Assembly (NCBI GenBank): GCA_003508835.1
Contig: PUFA01000003.1
Span: 12,687,501-12,751,500, forward strand
Length of the DNA stretch: 64,000 nt
Source of the DNA: Eonycteris spelaea
Lineage: Eukaryota; Chordata; Mammalia; Chiroptera; Pteropodidae
Direction: 5' to 3'
Shown: in pieces, positions 48,501-60,474 of the stretch
How positions within the stretch are numbered: position 1 is the stretch's first letter
Layout of the letters: every line of letters begins with the position of its first letter
Notes under the pieces: generated by a model
Told to the model about the DNA's origin: nothing
Databases searched by the model: none
Seen by the model: the letters and a program-made list of their open reading frames with translations, nothing else
Made by a program: the position numbers and the translations under genes

Positions 48501-49511
48501 CATTACCACACAAATGAACCAACTCTCTTGAAATGGATTACAAAGTAAACATGGTCCCTACATTTTCTATTAGATTTATCAGTCATCATAACAGAGCCTC
48601 TTTTAAGAAAGCTGTCAAGTAATAGACAGTTTACCTGTCCGTGGATAGCTTTGAGGGAGGAGCCCCAGCCAGCCCTGTTTTATACCACTCCATGGGCATG
48701 CATCTTTGGGATGGAAAGTGCTCCAAACTCAAAGGCAGCCATCCTTATGCAATTCAGCAATGCATGAGTAGCCTAATATGAACCATCTGCCCAATGGAGA
48801 ATGAGCTGGGGAACCTGGATTATTGCTTTCAGGAACTAAAATGGAGAAATATGGGGGGTGGGGAAAATCAGTCAGTTATGGAGGGAGTTTACAGTCAATG
48901 CAGTTTATTAGTTAGGGTAGGGAGTGATGTGCTGTAAACAAACCTATATAAAGAGTGAGCAAAAGACAAAGGGAATAGAAACCATAGTCAATTAGACATA
49001 GAAAAATAGAAATGTACATTAGGAGGACAAGGTAAAGAAGCAAGGAATAAAGTGAGAAGTAAAAAGGCCAGACATACAAAAGAAGCAAAGATTGACGAAA
49101 TAGCTGAATGGAAAACTGGAAAGAAGATCCACCACAAATTCTTTTCATTGTGATTCTTAGAAATGTTATGACCAGAATTCCTCCATCTGAGAGAGTCCCA
49201 TCCCAAATCACTTCTTTCTCCTATTCCTCCTGGAGAGATTATATATTTCTCTTTCACCCTCCTCAACCTGCTATTCCTTGAGCTAGCACAAATGAGTTTC
49301 CTGTAACAAACTAACACTTTCAGTCTAACTATAGTGCCTTGGAAACATTTAAGAAGACAGAAGGAGATCTATGTTGCAAATAAATAAAACAAAAGATAGT
49401 CATCGTTATGTTAATTTCCTGCCCCTCCCTTATGTTAATATATTAGCATCTCTCTGCACTTTGCTCACCTTTGTCCCTCCAGTGGAAAATATCTTTCTCA
49501 AGTCTCTCAAC
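48501..49511. other. Unique DNA, no gene recognised
   Basis: Overlapping minus-strand frames of about 100 codons at 48,912-49,317 are hydrophobic translations of an AT-rich stretch with no recognisable family. Confidence 0.45.
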
Positions 49512-49513
49512 TA

Positions 49514-49906
49514 GAGTTGACCTTTAAACAACAGGGGTTTGAACTGCCCAAGTCCACTTATATGTGGATTTTTTTTTTTTTTTTTTAACAAATACACGGT
49601 TGCCCTCCATATCCCTGGGTTTCACCTGGGGATTGAATCAACCTCAGATCAAAAACAGTATTTTCAATACCTGGTTGGGAATCCAAGGACATAGAGGGCC
49701 AACTGTATACATTGTTCTATGCCACTTATTTCGAGGGCATAGAGCATCTGCACATTTTGATATCCACAGGGTGGGGGTGCTGTAAATAATCCCCTGTGGA
49801 CACCAAAGGATGACTGTAGTTAACTTCTGGGGGAGTCAAAAGTCATACATGGATTTTCAACTGGGAAATTGGTGCCACTAACCTCCATGTCATTCAAGGT
49901 CAACTG
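49514..49906 (+). mobile_element. MER2-like Tigger (pogo/Tc1-mariner) non-autonomous element
   Basis: The left end, AGTTGACCTTTAAACAACA then GGGTTTGAACTGCCCAAGTC, CACTTATATGTGGA, and the right end, CATTCAAGGTCAACTG, are inverted repeats typical of MER2. The middle carries GGTTGCCCTCCATATCCCTG and TCAACCTCAGATC, as in related Tigger-derived elements. The element is flanked by TA on both sides (49,512-49,513 and 49,907-49,908), the expected TA target duplication. It is 393 bp, with no transposase, and has an 18-T run at 49,569-49,586. Confidence 0.88.
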
Positions 49907-51065
49907 TAATTAAATGCTACCTATTTGTAAAATGCCCTGTTGAAGCTTCTCATCTTCCTAAACACTCTGCCTATAGGAATATTTTATAACTAAATTTCTA
50001 GGTAAGTTTTTAAAATACTCAGTACTACCATAGGTCAGCTCTTTTTCCTAAAATTTGCATTGTTAGTTAATGCATTGTCATGTTGCCTATTCTTTATGTA
50101 CATCGAATCCATTCTCCAAAAAATATAAGTTCTTTGAGCACAGAAATGAAGGCAGATGCATTCCTTGAATTTCTTTTATCTTCACATGATATCCCTGAGT
50201 AGCAGAATAGAAAAAAAAATATGAACGAATAAACAAAAATCAAATGAACAAAAACATGAATAAATTTAGTGTGGTCAAAAGGCTATATAAGATTGATCAC
50301 AGGACCTATACAAAGAAAGTTTCCTAATTCTTTATAAGTAAAGTAGTGGCATTTGTGCATTAGTTTCTTTGAAACTAGGTCCCTCAATTCAGCCTATGGA
50401 GGCTGTTATAATTATGTTTATCACCATAACAGAAGCACTGGGTGCAAAAGTCTACTTTAGGTGCTACAATGTAACAATTGCAGCCTATCAGACTGGGCAA
50501 GAGTCTTTAAAAACTTCCAATACATCTGATTGTGTTAAAGAGGATGCCACAAGGAATTGACTTACTATAGTAGGTCAGCTGACAAGATGGGAATGCTGGC
50601 ACAAACCGAGGTATGCAGTTGGAACTGTTTGTTTTCAGCTCTCTTTAATTTCGGGGGAAAGAATCTTTCATCTCTTCTCCACACTTGAACAGCAGGTGGG
50701 CAGACACTGAGATTTTTCAGGAGAGTGAGTGTGTGGGTGTCACTTGGAAGAAGTTCAAACGTCATGTATATTACTGATGTTGACAACTCTAACTGCAGGA
50801 CACAGGAGAAACAATCCTAGCTGGGGAAGAGCTGGCATTTTTCAGGGTGTTTTTCAAAATATAAATGCTCTGACACTGATATAAAACCCTAGCTCCTGAG
50901 GGTTTTGGTGTGTAACCATGATGTGTGAGGCCAGGCGTATACAAAGGCTGAGATGGAAGATTTTTCTCAAATAAAATTGGAAGCAGCTTATATATTCTGC
51001 CACTTCTCAAATCAGCTGTGGCTTCTTGAGTTAGAAAACACCAGATGTGCTCTCATTGTTTTTGT

Positions 51066-51097
<32 letters not shown>

Positions 51098-52595
51098 GGT
51101 TTTCACTGCTGCCTTTGCCTTTCCAGGGTCCAAAGTGCAAACTATTTGAGGAGCAAAAGGGTAGTTTTAAAAGCTTTCTTTTGAGTTTAATGTTGGCCTC
51201 CTAAATTTCGTGTAGCATGTGTCCATGACACCTGTGTGTGTGTATCTGTGTGTGAATCCAACTCATTAGCAAATGGCTGCATTCGTTTCTTTAAAATCAA
51301 TATATCAGCCCAGTACAAAAGTAATTAAGATCATTTAATATGAACATAGGAATTAAGCTTCTGGAAAAAGAGCAATGAAGATGTGAAGTTAAATTTCTTG
51401 TAAATGCTTTGGGGCATACAGGAAAGACCATATGACCACACATTTGAAAGAATGGGCCATCTTTTTTCTTTGTTTATATTTATATTTATTTTAATAGCTT
51501 AGTTTACTTACAAATGTTTTTAAATAATTACAGAAGGCACTTTATATATATTTTCTAATACTAATGTAAATAGATTGAACAAATTGTGAAAATGTGGACG
51601 ATTCCTTCCTTCCTCTCGCTCTCTTTTCCAATTTATGACAATCTGTTTTATCTTTTCCACTTCACAGATCATCTTTCACATTTGCAGTTCTGTTTATTTA
51701 TACCTCAGATTAACTTTATGTTTGTTTTTATAAAAAAGAAGAGCACTGCATATAATTATCTTTTAAAATTCTGACTTTAAGTCTGGGAATAGTGCTAGTT
51801 AGATTTTTTTTGTTATAGAGATGTAAGTTGTCTGGAAATGAAGTTTTGTGTGAAAAACTAGGAGAGGTAATGGTGCAAAAGAAAACAAGAAATGGAGGTA
51901 ATGAAAATATGCACATTTTTGCACTGGTGGCAGAGTTAAAGTCACTGGGAAAATAAAAATATATTATGTGTTCAATGGTTAGCTCTTTAGATGATCTTAT
52001 TTGTCATGTATAGGGTGATGTTAGAATGTGTTATGATGATATAGGCACAAAATAATTATTAAGAAAGCAAAGCATGTTTGTGTCTTCTCTCTTCTCCATA
52101 AAATCACATATCTCTTTGGGGAATTCACTTTACCTACTACCCACTTTCCCAGACAGTCTCTCCCATCTTTTCTTCTCTCTCCTAGGTTTCTCACAACTTG
52201 CACCCCTCATTTCTGTCTGTTGATTTTCCTGATAGAATTCATTCTTTGCATTTAATCAGCTCCATTAAGTGAGTTCACTGCCTTGCCAAGGAGCTAAACA
52301 CAACTTCAGCTTTACTTATGGCCCCTGATAGGCCAGAATCACTTAAGGGAACTCTGAGAAGAGTGCTCAGAAACTCTCATGTCACAGCTGTTCTAGAATA
52401 AGAAACTTAAAAGAAAACTGACATTCTATTCAATCTGAAGACAGATTGAAATAGTCTCCCTTTTGACTATGAACCTCCTTCAGCCTCCCAAAGAAACACA
52501 GATATGCATAATTTATTTCATGAACTGGAGAGTTGTGAGGTGAAATAAAGAGTTTGGATCTCGATTCCCTTCCTTTAAGAGTATAGCCTCAGACA
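49907..52595. other. Unique DNA, no gene recognised
   Basis: Nothing beyond simple sequence was recognised: a (TTG)n(TGG)n microsatellite at 51,063-51,101 and a TG-rich stretch at 51,230-51,256. Frames here are short. Confidence 0.45.
51063..51101 (+). repeat. (TTG)n(TGG)n microsatellite
   Basis: About five GTT units pass directly into about six GGT units. Confidence 0.9.
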
Positions 52596-52599
52596 AATG

Positions 52600-52790
52600 G
52601 GGATATTTCATTTATCCATTCAACAAACCATGTGAATGTCAGGCACTGCTCTTTTCTTATGTGTGCTAGAGGTGAGTGATGCTGACAAGACCCATGTTCT
52701 CATAAGGCATATGTTTACTGGAGGAGTACAGCTCATACACGTATACACCAATAGACGAGAGAAAATCTGGACATGCAAGTGCTAAAAGAA
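52600..52790 (-). repeat. L2 LINE fragment
   Basis: TTATCCATTCAACAAACCAT, GTCAGGCACTGCTCTTTTC, GTGATGCTGACAAGACCCAT and GTTCTCATAAGGCATATG match the reverse-complemented L2 3' end in order and spacing. Confidence 0.65.
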
Positions 52791-52810
52791 AAACAAAGGA
52801 GGATGATGTG

Positions 52811-52945
52811 TTAGGTTAGTGCATTACACACTTTAATGGGCACGCACATCAACTGGGTATCTTGCTACAGTGCAGATTCAGATTCCATCATCCTGGGGTC
52901 AGACTCAAGACTCTGCACTTCTAACAAGCTTCTATTTTTCTGTTA
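52811..52945 (+). mobile_element. MER5-type hAT-Charlie relic
   Basis: CACACTTTAATGGGCACGCA, CATCAACTGGGTATCTTGCT, CAGTGCAGATTCAGATTCC, CTGGGGTCAGACTCAAGACT and CTGCACTTCTAACAAGCTTC follow the MER5A/MER5B consensus. The right terminal repeat is lost. Confidence 0.75.
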
Positions 52946-54119
52946 ATTCCACCAAAATATATTCAACAAATGGTCGTTTGTCACCCATTTAATACCCACT
53001 GCCATGTTAGTTCCAGAGGGGTTATGAAGACTCACTTACATCCTCTGGCATTCTGCAGAATTTCTGCCACTGACATGTTGTAGATAGTGATAGTGAAAAA
53101 ATAGTATTCATTCCAAATTTATAAGGACTGATATGCTAAAGTAAATATTATCAACTGTGACAATGTATAAGATTGAAAGGAAAAATGCATGGGTCCATTG
53201 GGGAGGTGAAATCAGAGCCCTTTTTCCCCCAGCTTCCTTGGGCTTCCTGGGTGTCTGCATTGCTTGCCTGCTGATTAGCGAGGTGTCTCTAGGTACATTA
53301 ATGTGGAAGGTTGGATGTGTTTGACAATAAGTCAATGATTCTTTTTGACAAGACTTTAATAGTACTGAAGAAGTGATTGTAAGATGATGCCTTTTAATGG
53401 GATATAGATATAAGCGACCTGCTTTTTATGACAAAGGTCAGTGGTGTTGATGGGTAGTTGAGAAGGTAATTTCCTTGGCATGGTAGAGACAACTTGCATG
53501 ATTAATGAAGGTATCTCTGTCTTTCCTTTTTTTTTTTTTAAATCTCTCTCACAAGGAAGAAAGAAGAGTGCCCCTGCTAATTTCCTCCACCTGCCACTTC
53601 ATTTGATATAAGGAAATAGTGATACTCCACAATAAAATGAGTCGCTGCTCAACAATTGATGTAACCTCTAGCAGGCAGGCACCATCAGAATTTGGTGATC
53701 ATATATGGAACACATTTTCTTTTATTAGGAAAGAAGTGGTTATATGCCTTTCCAATGGGACATACAAGCAGTCGAGGAGCAAAGGCTGAGCGGCAGAGAC
53801 TGGAGGAAGGCAGACGGCACATCCATATGTGTCTACATGGTAGTTGCAGGTTGAGCAATAAAGTACCAAAATCAGCTCTGTAGAAAGGTCACTGCCAAGC
53901 AAAATGAAGGGTTCCCAGTGGGCAAAGCCTACTTCTGGAAGCAAGGCAAGTGGCCTTGGGCCAGGTTGGAACTGCAGGTTAATAGTCATGGATCAGGCAG
54001 GGAATACTGTGGATCCTTCTAGATAGGGACCATAGCAGGGCAAAGAAAGTCTCGACAGAGATTCTTCTGCCACAGATTTATATCCCTACACCCTATTTAA
54101 TCTTATTTTTTATGGTGAA
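52946..54119. other. Unique DNA, no gene recognised
   Basis: A minus-strand donor-like GTAAGTGAGT lies next to 53,031, downstream of a weak acceptor at about 53,071, enclosing 30 to 40 nt; this is too little to call. A T/A-rich run lies at 53,528-53,543. Confidence 0.4.
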
Positions 54120-54235
54120 GAAAGAGATAAGACATAGAAAAGAGTGAAGGCAGAAGAAAGAGAGGGAGGTCAGGGGAAGGGGAAAGGAGAGAAGGGTGGA
54201 GAAGAAGGAATGAGATAGAGGGAAGTAAGGACAGA
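54120..54235. repeat. Purine-rich GA tract
   Basis: About 115 bp of almost uninterrupted G and A on the plus strand (GAAGAAAGAG, GAGGGAGG, GGGGAAGGGGAAAGGAGAG) show strong strand asymmetry. Confidence 0.85.
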
Positions 54236-55059
54236 ATTTACACATGGTAAGAATGAACAGTCCTACAGTCTGCCTTCCTACCAGAGCAGGCTTCTCTCCT
54301 AAGCCGTGTTAAGATAGTTTTACCAATGACTCTTTCCAGAGAGAATGTGTGTCACACTCTGCCTCCTGCCCTCGGCAGTCTCTCTATCCGTTAGAACATT
54401 GCAGGAACTGTTTATTTGGGGAAAATTTGGCTTGTTGATCTTATCCACAGTTCTTCCCATTTTTACATTTAAGTTCCTCCAATCACCTGTTCTATCCCAG
54501 ATTTTTATTCCAAACCGGGCTGTAATGTCTTAAATACAAATTTATGCCCCTTTCCACAATCCCACTGCATGCTTGACTCTCCAAACTTTTCTCTGCATAC
54601 TGTGAATGTCCTCTTCCACAATTAACAGTGAGGGGACTTGATTAAACAGTGGTAGTTGACAATGAGAAGTGATGTTGTGTAGAATGGTATTATGACCTTA
54701 CCACACAGAGTTTTTACCAGTCGTCTAAGTTCATTGTTATAACTTAGGGAAGGATAGAGCTTTGCCACTATTCAGATGACATCAGTATCACTCATACAAC
54801 TCATTCATTCTTCAGTTACTTAACAATTTCACCTCAGTGAATAATGCATTTATTTCAGCTACCCACTTCCAAGGCCAAAATGTAGGCTTTGTCAATAAAA
54901 ACAAAACCAAAACCAAAAGCAAACCAATGAAAACTAACCAACTAACTTCTGAAATATGAAATTCTATCACATCCCAATCTGTTGTCTTTTAGCTCTCTTC
55001 CTTGGTTATTATCATAAATATATCTAAATTCTAATCTCATTGATACTTCTCTGTGTTCA

Positions 55060-56130
55060 CCTGTTTAGTGCTTTACTGTCTATCCCATCTTTCCTCTCTC
55101 CTCATCCCTTATTCAGTCTGGCTTCTGTTGTCCAAAACATCAACACTGTTGTCCATCCAAGAGTCCTCCTTCTCCCACAGCTGGCTTCTAAATACTGTTG
55201 AAAGACATAACTCAATAACTCAATAAATTCAGTATACGCAGGCACAGCTAAGACCTTTGTGCTGCTAGATAATGGTGCTATTTCCAGCATATTTCAAAAA
55301 ATCTCCTCAAATATCCTGTTCTCTCCACCTCAGCCTTGGCTCCATATGCCACATCACAGAGGACATATAAGTTATTAGATAGGGACACCTTCAACTTCCA
55401 ATACCTACCTATAAGATGGTCTTCGAACACTTCATCCTATCTATTTGAAAGTCTCCCTTTCCCCTCCAAAACTAAATCCTCACCCTCAACCTCAAATATA
55501 CCACCTCTAAAATTGCTTTCTACTTGACACCTGATCCCAATTACTTCATTGGTATTTAAACAGGATCAGGCCCTTATATCATAAACAAAACAAAATAAAA
55601 CAACTCCCACAAACCTTTCCTCCGCTACACCGTACTACATCTTTTCTCTACATAACCACTTTTAAAAAATAATTGTCACCTTTCTTCACCCCAAAATCAC
55701 TCTTTAACCAATTGCCTTTTAGACTCTTATTCCTATCATTTCATGAACCAACCCTTGCCAGGATACTAATGCATCAATCTAAATCATCTACTTTTTGGTC
55801 ATTTTCTTTCCTAACATCTCTGTCGTCATCAAATTTGATAACCATTCATTCTAGAAATTCTCTATGCCCTCGGATTTCATAAAATTATGCTTTCGGCATT
55901 TGCTTCTGCTCAGGCTTCTTTTCACCTCTCTTCCTCTACATAGTTTGTGAATGCTGATATTTCTCAAATCCCAAACTTTTCTAATTCTACCTTCCCCAAA
56001 GATCTCAATTGGGAAATCACTCCTAGCGAGGACCTTCTAAGGCCTCCAGAATGGAGTTCTATCTCCTCAGGAGTTCCCTTTCAAAGTACCTCACACCTAT
56101 TTTCTCTGTGCGTTATATAAAACTTGTCAT
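55060..56130 (+). mobile_element. L2 LINE, internal part, diverged
   Basis: CATTCTAGAAATTCTCTATG, CCCTCGGATTTCATAAAATT, TTTTCACCTCTCTTCCTCTA, then CATAGTTTGTGAATGCTGAT follow the L2 reverse-transcriptase-region text ('ctagaaactctcttcccttggctttcatgacactac...cctcttcctctacctagtctttgaatgttgg'). The earlier part is more diverged and less certain. Confidence 0.5.
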
Positions 56131-57460
56131 TACAAATATATGTTGAATGAATGAGATTGCTTATTTTGAATATAACCGGAGAGACTGATTTTCTGAAACT
56201 TTCAAGGCTATCTGGCATAAAATTGGAATACTTGAAAATCAGTAGATTAATGGGTTCTGTAGGGCAGTTAGTCTAAATGGCAATGTAATTGTATGGCTCT
56301 AAACTACCAAATTCCATAGTCATCACATGCTTGCTATATAATTCTGAATAAATAATTCTGATCCCCTGTGTTTCTTTTCTTTAATTTAAATATTTAAATA
56401 ATTAAACTACTTGACTCAATTCTTCTTAAATGATGTGGGAAAAGGTCTTTGAAATAAATTTATATATGTAGTCATTTTAGATTTTTACAATAATTACAGA
56501 TTTTTGGCAATGCAAAACCAAGTATGTGTCTGGGTGTATGTGTCTATTTTATCTGTATATAATTAGAGTAAATTCATTAACTTTACTTAATGAAATGTAG
56601 AAAGTACTAATAATGATGAGGCGAAAACATCACACATAAAGTTCTATTGCAGAGCAGAGAAATAAAAAATTGATAAATTATTTTTTCTTTTCATATACAC
56701 ATTCCCAAAGTTAAATCTTATTGGCATAGTTTTCATATTGATAAAAAAATAATGACTAATATTTACTTGAGTTTTCACCATTATATTTCTATTAAAATAT
56801 TTTGCCTTTCATTTCAGGAAACTAGTTTCAACTAACATTTTGATTTGCTAAAAAATTTTAAGCACAAGTTGAGAAATCTCACATTCTTTTAAAGAATGGA
56901 ACTGTAAACAACAATAAATATATGTTAATTATCTATTTTTTCTTTTAATATCAACAATAGATACCATTTTAATAGCTAAATGATGTGATCGTGTGTGAAA
57001 CATGTCTAATGCCATAGCAATTTTCCAAATATAAATCTTGGTTAATGGAATTGTTTTCTCCTACAGAAGAGGATGTTGATTCATGTGTTCATGAATACTT
57101 CATGTTTTCTTTCAAAGCACCAAAAATTCATAGAATCACAGAATTTTAAAGCTGGAAAAGGCCTTGGTGATAGTAGAGTCCTAATACCTCATTTTACACA
57201 TGAGAAAACTGAAAACTGATTTCCCTGTCCTCACAAAGGAAACTAAGAAAGTGCTTTTTAGTCTCTTCTGCCACAGAAAACTCTATTCCATACACTGAAG
57301 CCAGCATATTTCACCTCAAATATCCCATTTCCTGTCTTACCCCCAGGTGAATGTTGACTTTAGGCAGCGCCCAAAAAGTGCAATTCCCCAGCATGGCCTC
57401 TTTTTCTTCTTTGTGACTTTAAACACATTTCCTTCTATTTGAACTCTTTCACTTCGCTTG
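56131..57460. other. Unique AT-rich DNA with an ancient-repeat-like patch
   Basis: At 57,125-57,245, ATAGAATCACAGAATTTTAA, AGCTGGAAAAGGCCTTGG and CCTCATTTTACACATGAGAA match the widespread ancient repeat phrase 'tagaatcttagagctggaaaggaccttagagatc...cattttacagatgagaaaactgagg'. I do not name its family. Nothing else was recognised. Confidence 0.4.
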
Positions 57461-57469
57461 TATAGTTCC

Positions 57470-57710
57470 TACTTTAAGATTCAGCTAAAGGGTTGCCTCC
57501 TCCTCCCCCAAGAATATCTCCTGGATATGAAAGACTGAGACAGGGGCTGTGTTTTGTTTTAATTATGTTTCCTATACATTCTTATTTCTACCATACATAT
57601 AGTATGTATATTATTGAATTGTGATCATGAACTTACTTTTCCACTTGCCTGTTCTTCTGGGCACAGCACAGTGCTGGCTCATAGTTGGAGCATAAAGAAT
57701 ATTAACTGCA
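57470..57710 (+). repeat. L2 LINE 3' end
   Basis: GCCTCCTCCTCCCCCAAGAA, GAAAGACTGAGACAGGGGCT, GCACAGCACAGTGCTGGCTC and ATAGTTGGAGCATAAAGAAT match the L2 3' end ('tgagctccttgagggcagggact...cacagtgcctggcacatagtaggcgctcaat'). Confidence 0.65.
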
Positions 57711-57774
57711 GGAGAGAAAAAAAAATGGCATAGATAATAGAGGCTCCATTCATCCCTCTGGCAATCAAATCAAA

Positions 57775-59955
57775 GTTGTGATAGAAATAAGGAGCAGTAG
57801 CAAGGAAAAATCACCTGAGATCTAGAGGAACAAGTCATACAACTATGGAGAAATCCAAGAAATCACCCTGCAAGGGCAGAAGGTAGGAAGGGGCGAGGAT
57901 GGGGTGAGGACGCCCGGCTGCCCGGTCCAGAGTGGCTGAGTGAGACGGAGGCTGCGGCAGTGGCAGAAGCCTCTTAAAGGGGCCGCGTCCACGAGCAGAT
58001 TATTGTGGAGACAGACCTGCTCGCTCTGAGCACTGGTGCCCGTTCGCGGCACGCAGGGGGCAACAGAGACTTACAGAGAGACATTGTTGGAGTGAGGGCT
58101 GAGGCGAGACTCTCGGTACAGAAGTGCTGGCAGCATCCATCGTTCCCTGTTGAGCCCTCCCCTCTACCACTGCGCAGGACACAGCGCACATAGCCCTGAG
58201 ATTATCAAACTAGATAACAATGAGGCCCTACTCAAGCCACATCCAGGTGTATCCTCAGTGAGTCAGGTGCTCCTTGCTGAGGCTCACACTGGTGGAGGCC
58301 TTTTGAGGCAATTATAAGCGCAGCATCTGTGGATTGCTTGCTGAATCTTAACAGGTGGCTCCAGTGGGGTAGAGGCTTGGGCTACGTTTGGCCTGCTGCT
58401 GAACCCCTCTCAGGACTGTGCCACTGGACAGACACCGACTTCACAAATCCACACTAATAAGACGGGAGACTTAGGAGCTTTGCTTAGTACATGGAAACAG
58501 ACATGGAAAGGCAGCCAAAATGGGAAGACAAAGAAGCAGAAAACATGGCAGAACAGGACAGAGATTCGGATATAATAGAGTCAAGTAATCTAACATGATA
58601 GAGTTCAAAACACTGGTTATAAAGATGCTCAATGAACTTTTGGGAAGTGTAGAGAACTCCAACAAAAATAAAAATAAACATAAACATAAAAATGGAAATT
58701 ACAAAAGGGAACCAGTCTGAAGTGAAGAACACATTATCTGAGATGAGAAGTATATTAAATAGAATAAACAAAGGAATAAACAGAGTGAATAAAGAAAAGG
58801 ATCAAATGCCCTACCTAGAAGACAGGAAAGCCAATCAGGACACTCAGAATGACAACCAAAATAATTTAAGGAGATTATAGGACACTATTAAGTTTCCAAA
58901 TATTTGTCTTATCGGTGTAACAGAAGAAAATTAAGATGTTGAAAAGCTGTTTGAAGAAATAATGATGGAAAACTTTCCTAACCTGGTGAAGGAAATGGAC
59001 ATAAAACCCCAGGAAGCTCAGAGAATTCCAAAAATCAGGGATCCAAAGAGGTCCACACCAAGACACATCATAATTAAAATGCCAAAGGTTAAATACAAAA
59101 AGAAGGATATTAAAAGCGGCAAGAGAAAATAAATAATTACTTATAAGGGAACACCGATAAGACTGCCAGCTGATTTCTCAGAAGAAACTATGCAGGACAG
59201 AAGGGCTTGACAAAAAATATTTGACAAAATGAAGACCCAGGATCTACAACCAAGAATAATTTATCCAGCAAAGCTATATCATTTAGAGTGAAGAACAGAT
59301 AAAGAGCTTCCCAGACAAAAATAAGCTAAAGGAATTTATCAACACCAAACCAGTATTATAGGAAATGTTGGAGAAACTTCTTTAAGAAAAAAAAAAAAAA
59401 AAAAAAAAAAAACATGTATCAAAAACAAGAATAAAGAATGGTAACAACTACATTCCTATCAATAAGTACCTCAAATGGAAAAGAATTAGGTGCTCCAACC
59501 AAAAGATAGAGTGTGAAAGGATAAGAAAAAAATACCTCTACATATGAAAAGGAAAGGGGGAATGGACCTAGAAGGTATTTAAGTCAGGGTAAGATAAACA
59601 CTATGTAATTTCACTTATATACAGAATTTAAGGACTAAAAAGAACAAACCAATCAAAAACATACTCACAAATATAATGGACAATTTGGTGATGGGACAGA
59701 GGGGAGGTTGTTGTAGGAGGCTGGGAGAATGGAATGAAGGGTTAAAGAAGTACAAATTAGTAGCTGATGGATGGTCATGGCATTGGGGAGCACAGCATAG
59801 GGAACACAGTTAGCATTAATACATTGGCAAGGTGGAGGGTCAGTGGAGGAAAGGAACAATTGGGGAATCATTTTACTAACTATATAGATGTCTAACCAAT
59901 GTACTGTATACTTGAAACTAATTTAAAAAAAAACAATTGGTGAATCTGAAAAAAA
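57775..59955 (+). mobile_element. ORF2-less L1 derivative (HAL1-like), plus strand
   Basis: Four blocks in order. (1) A GC-rich 5' UTR, about 57,860-58,490. (2) A nearly complete but broken ORF1 region, about 58,490-59,386; the 62-codon frame at 58,692-58,880 (EMRSILNRINKGINRVNKEK) has the coiled-coil character of L1 ORF1p, and downstream landmarks include CAAGACACATCATAATTAAA, CAGCTGATTTCTCAGAAGAA and CCAGCAAAGCTATATCATTT. (3) A 27-A run (59,387-59,413), then only the start of ORF2 (TGCTCCAACCAAAAGATAGA) up to about 59,560. (4) The L1 3' region from AATGGACCTAGAAGGTATTT (59,561) to the A-rich end. Endonuclease and reverse-transcriptase coding sequence is absent. Stops break ORF1, so this copy is dead. 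The 5' boundary is approximate. Confidence 0.85.
57880..58200 (+). promoter_or_regulatory. CpG-rich L1 5' UTR (relic internal promoter)
   Basis: This is the densest CpG cluster in the window: GGACGCCCGGCTGCCCGG, GGGGCCGCGTCCACGAGC and CCCGTTCGCGGCACG. It is co-linear with an L1-type 5' UTR. Overlapping short frames on both strands come from the GC content. A conventional gene CpG island is unlikely because the sequence continues directly into L1 ORF1. Confidence 0.6.
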
Positions 59956-60474
59956 AGTTTATTCACCGTATAAATGAATAAATTCATGAAGAGAAACCAA
60001 ATACTCATATGCTGAAACTAAAGTAAAACAGAAAGAGCATTATATTGAGCAAGAAATGAAAAATAAATGGTTTCAGCTGTTAATTTCTTCAATTAGTGTT
60101 GTAAATTAATTTATTGTTAAACTTAATTTCGCTTAACTACACACATAAATGTTTGCTCTCACACACATACACATGATAGGACTTGAAAGGGAAGAAACAC
60201 ATTCAACTAAAATTCCATCTACCTACTTGCGTGATTAATCTTCAAACCGTGTGAAATAACTTATTGTGGTCCTCAGGGTAAATACAATAGAAAGGGCCTT
60301 GAATGACCATATACCCTTCTGAGGATGCTGCAGCTGAGCCAAACGATCACAAAAACCACTGTCAGAGCATGTGCAGTGAGGATCAGCTGCCTCTCTGGGC
60401 TGCCTTTTCTGATGGAGGGTCAGCTTGGGATGTTTGTAAGCCCTGCCCTTGCTGGGTCTTAGAAAAGCACTTAC
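59956..60474. other. Unique AT-rich DNA, no gene recognised
   Basis: Nothing beyond a short CA-rich stretch at 60,157-60,172. Confidence 0.45.

Noticed and set aside
48642..48751. Minus-strand exon-like segment with donor GTAAAC
   Set aside because: The acceptor side is poor and the donor is weak.
57880..58060. CpG-rich patch as a gene-associated CpG island
   Set aside because: It continues co-linearly into L1 ORF1 and shares a 14-mer with the other L1 5' UTR in the window, so a transposon promoter explains it.
58692..58880. 62-codon plus-strand frame resembling L1 ORF1p coiled coil as a functional ORF
   Set aside because: The surrounding ORF1 is broken by stops and frameshifts, so it is a relic fragment within the L1 derivative.
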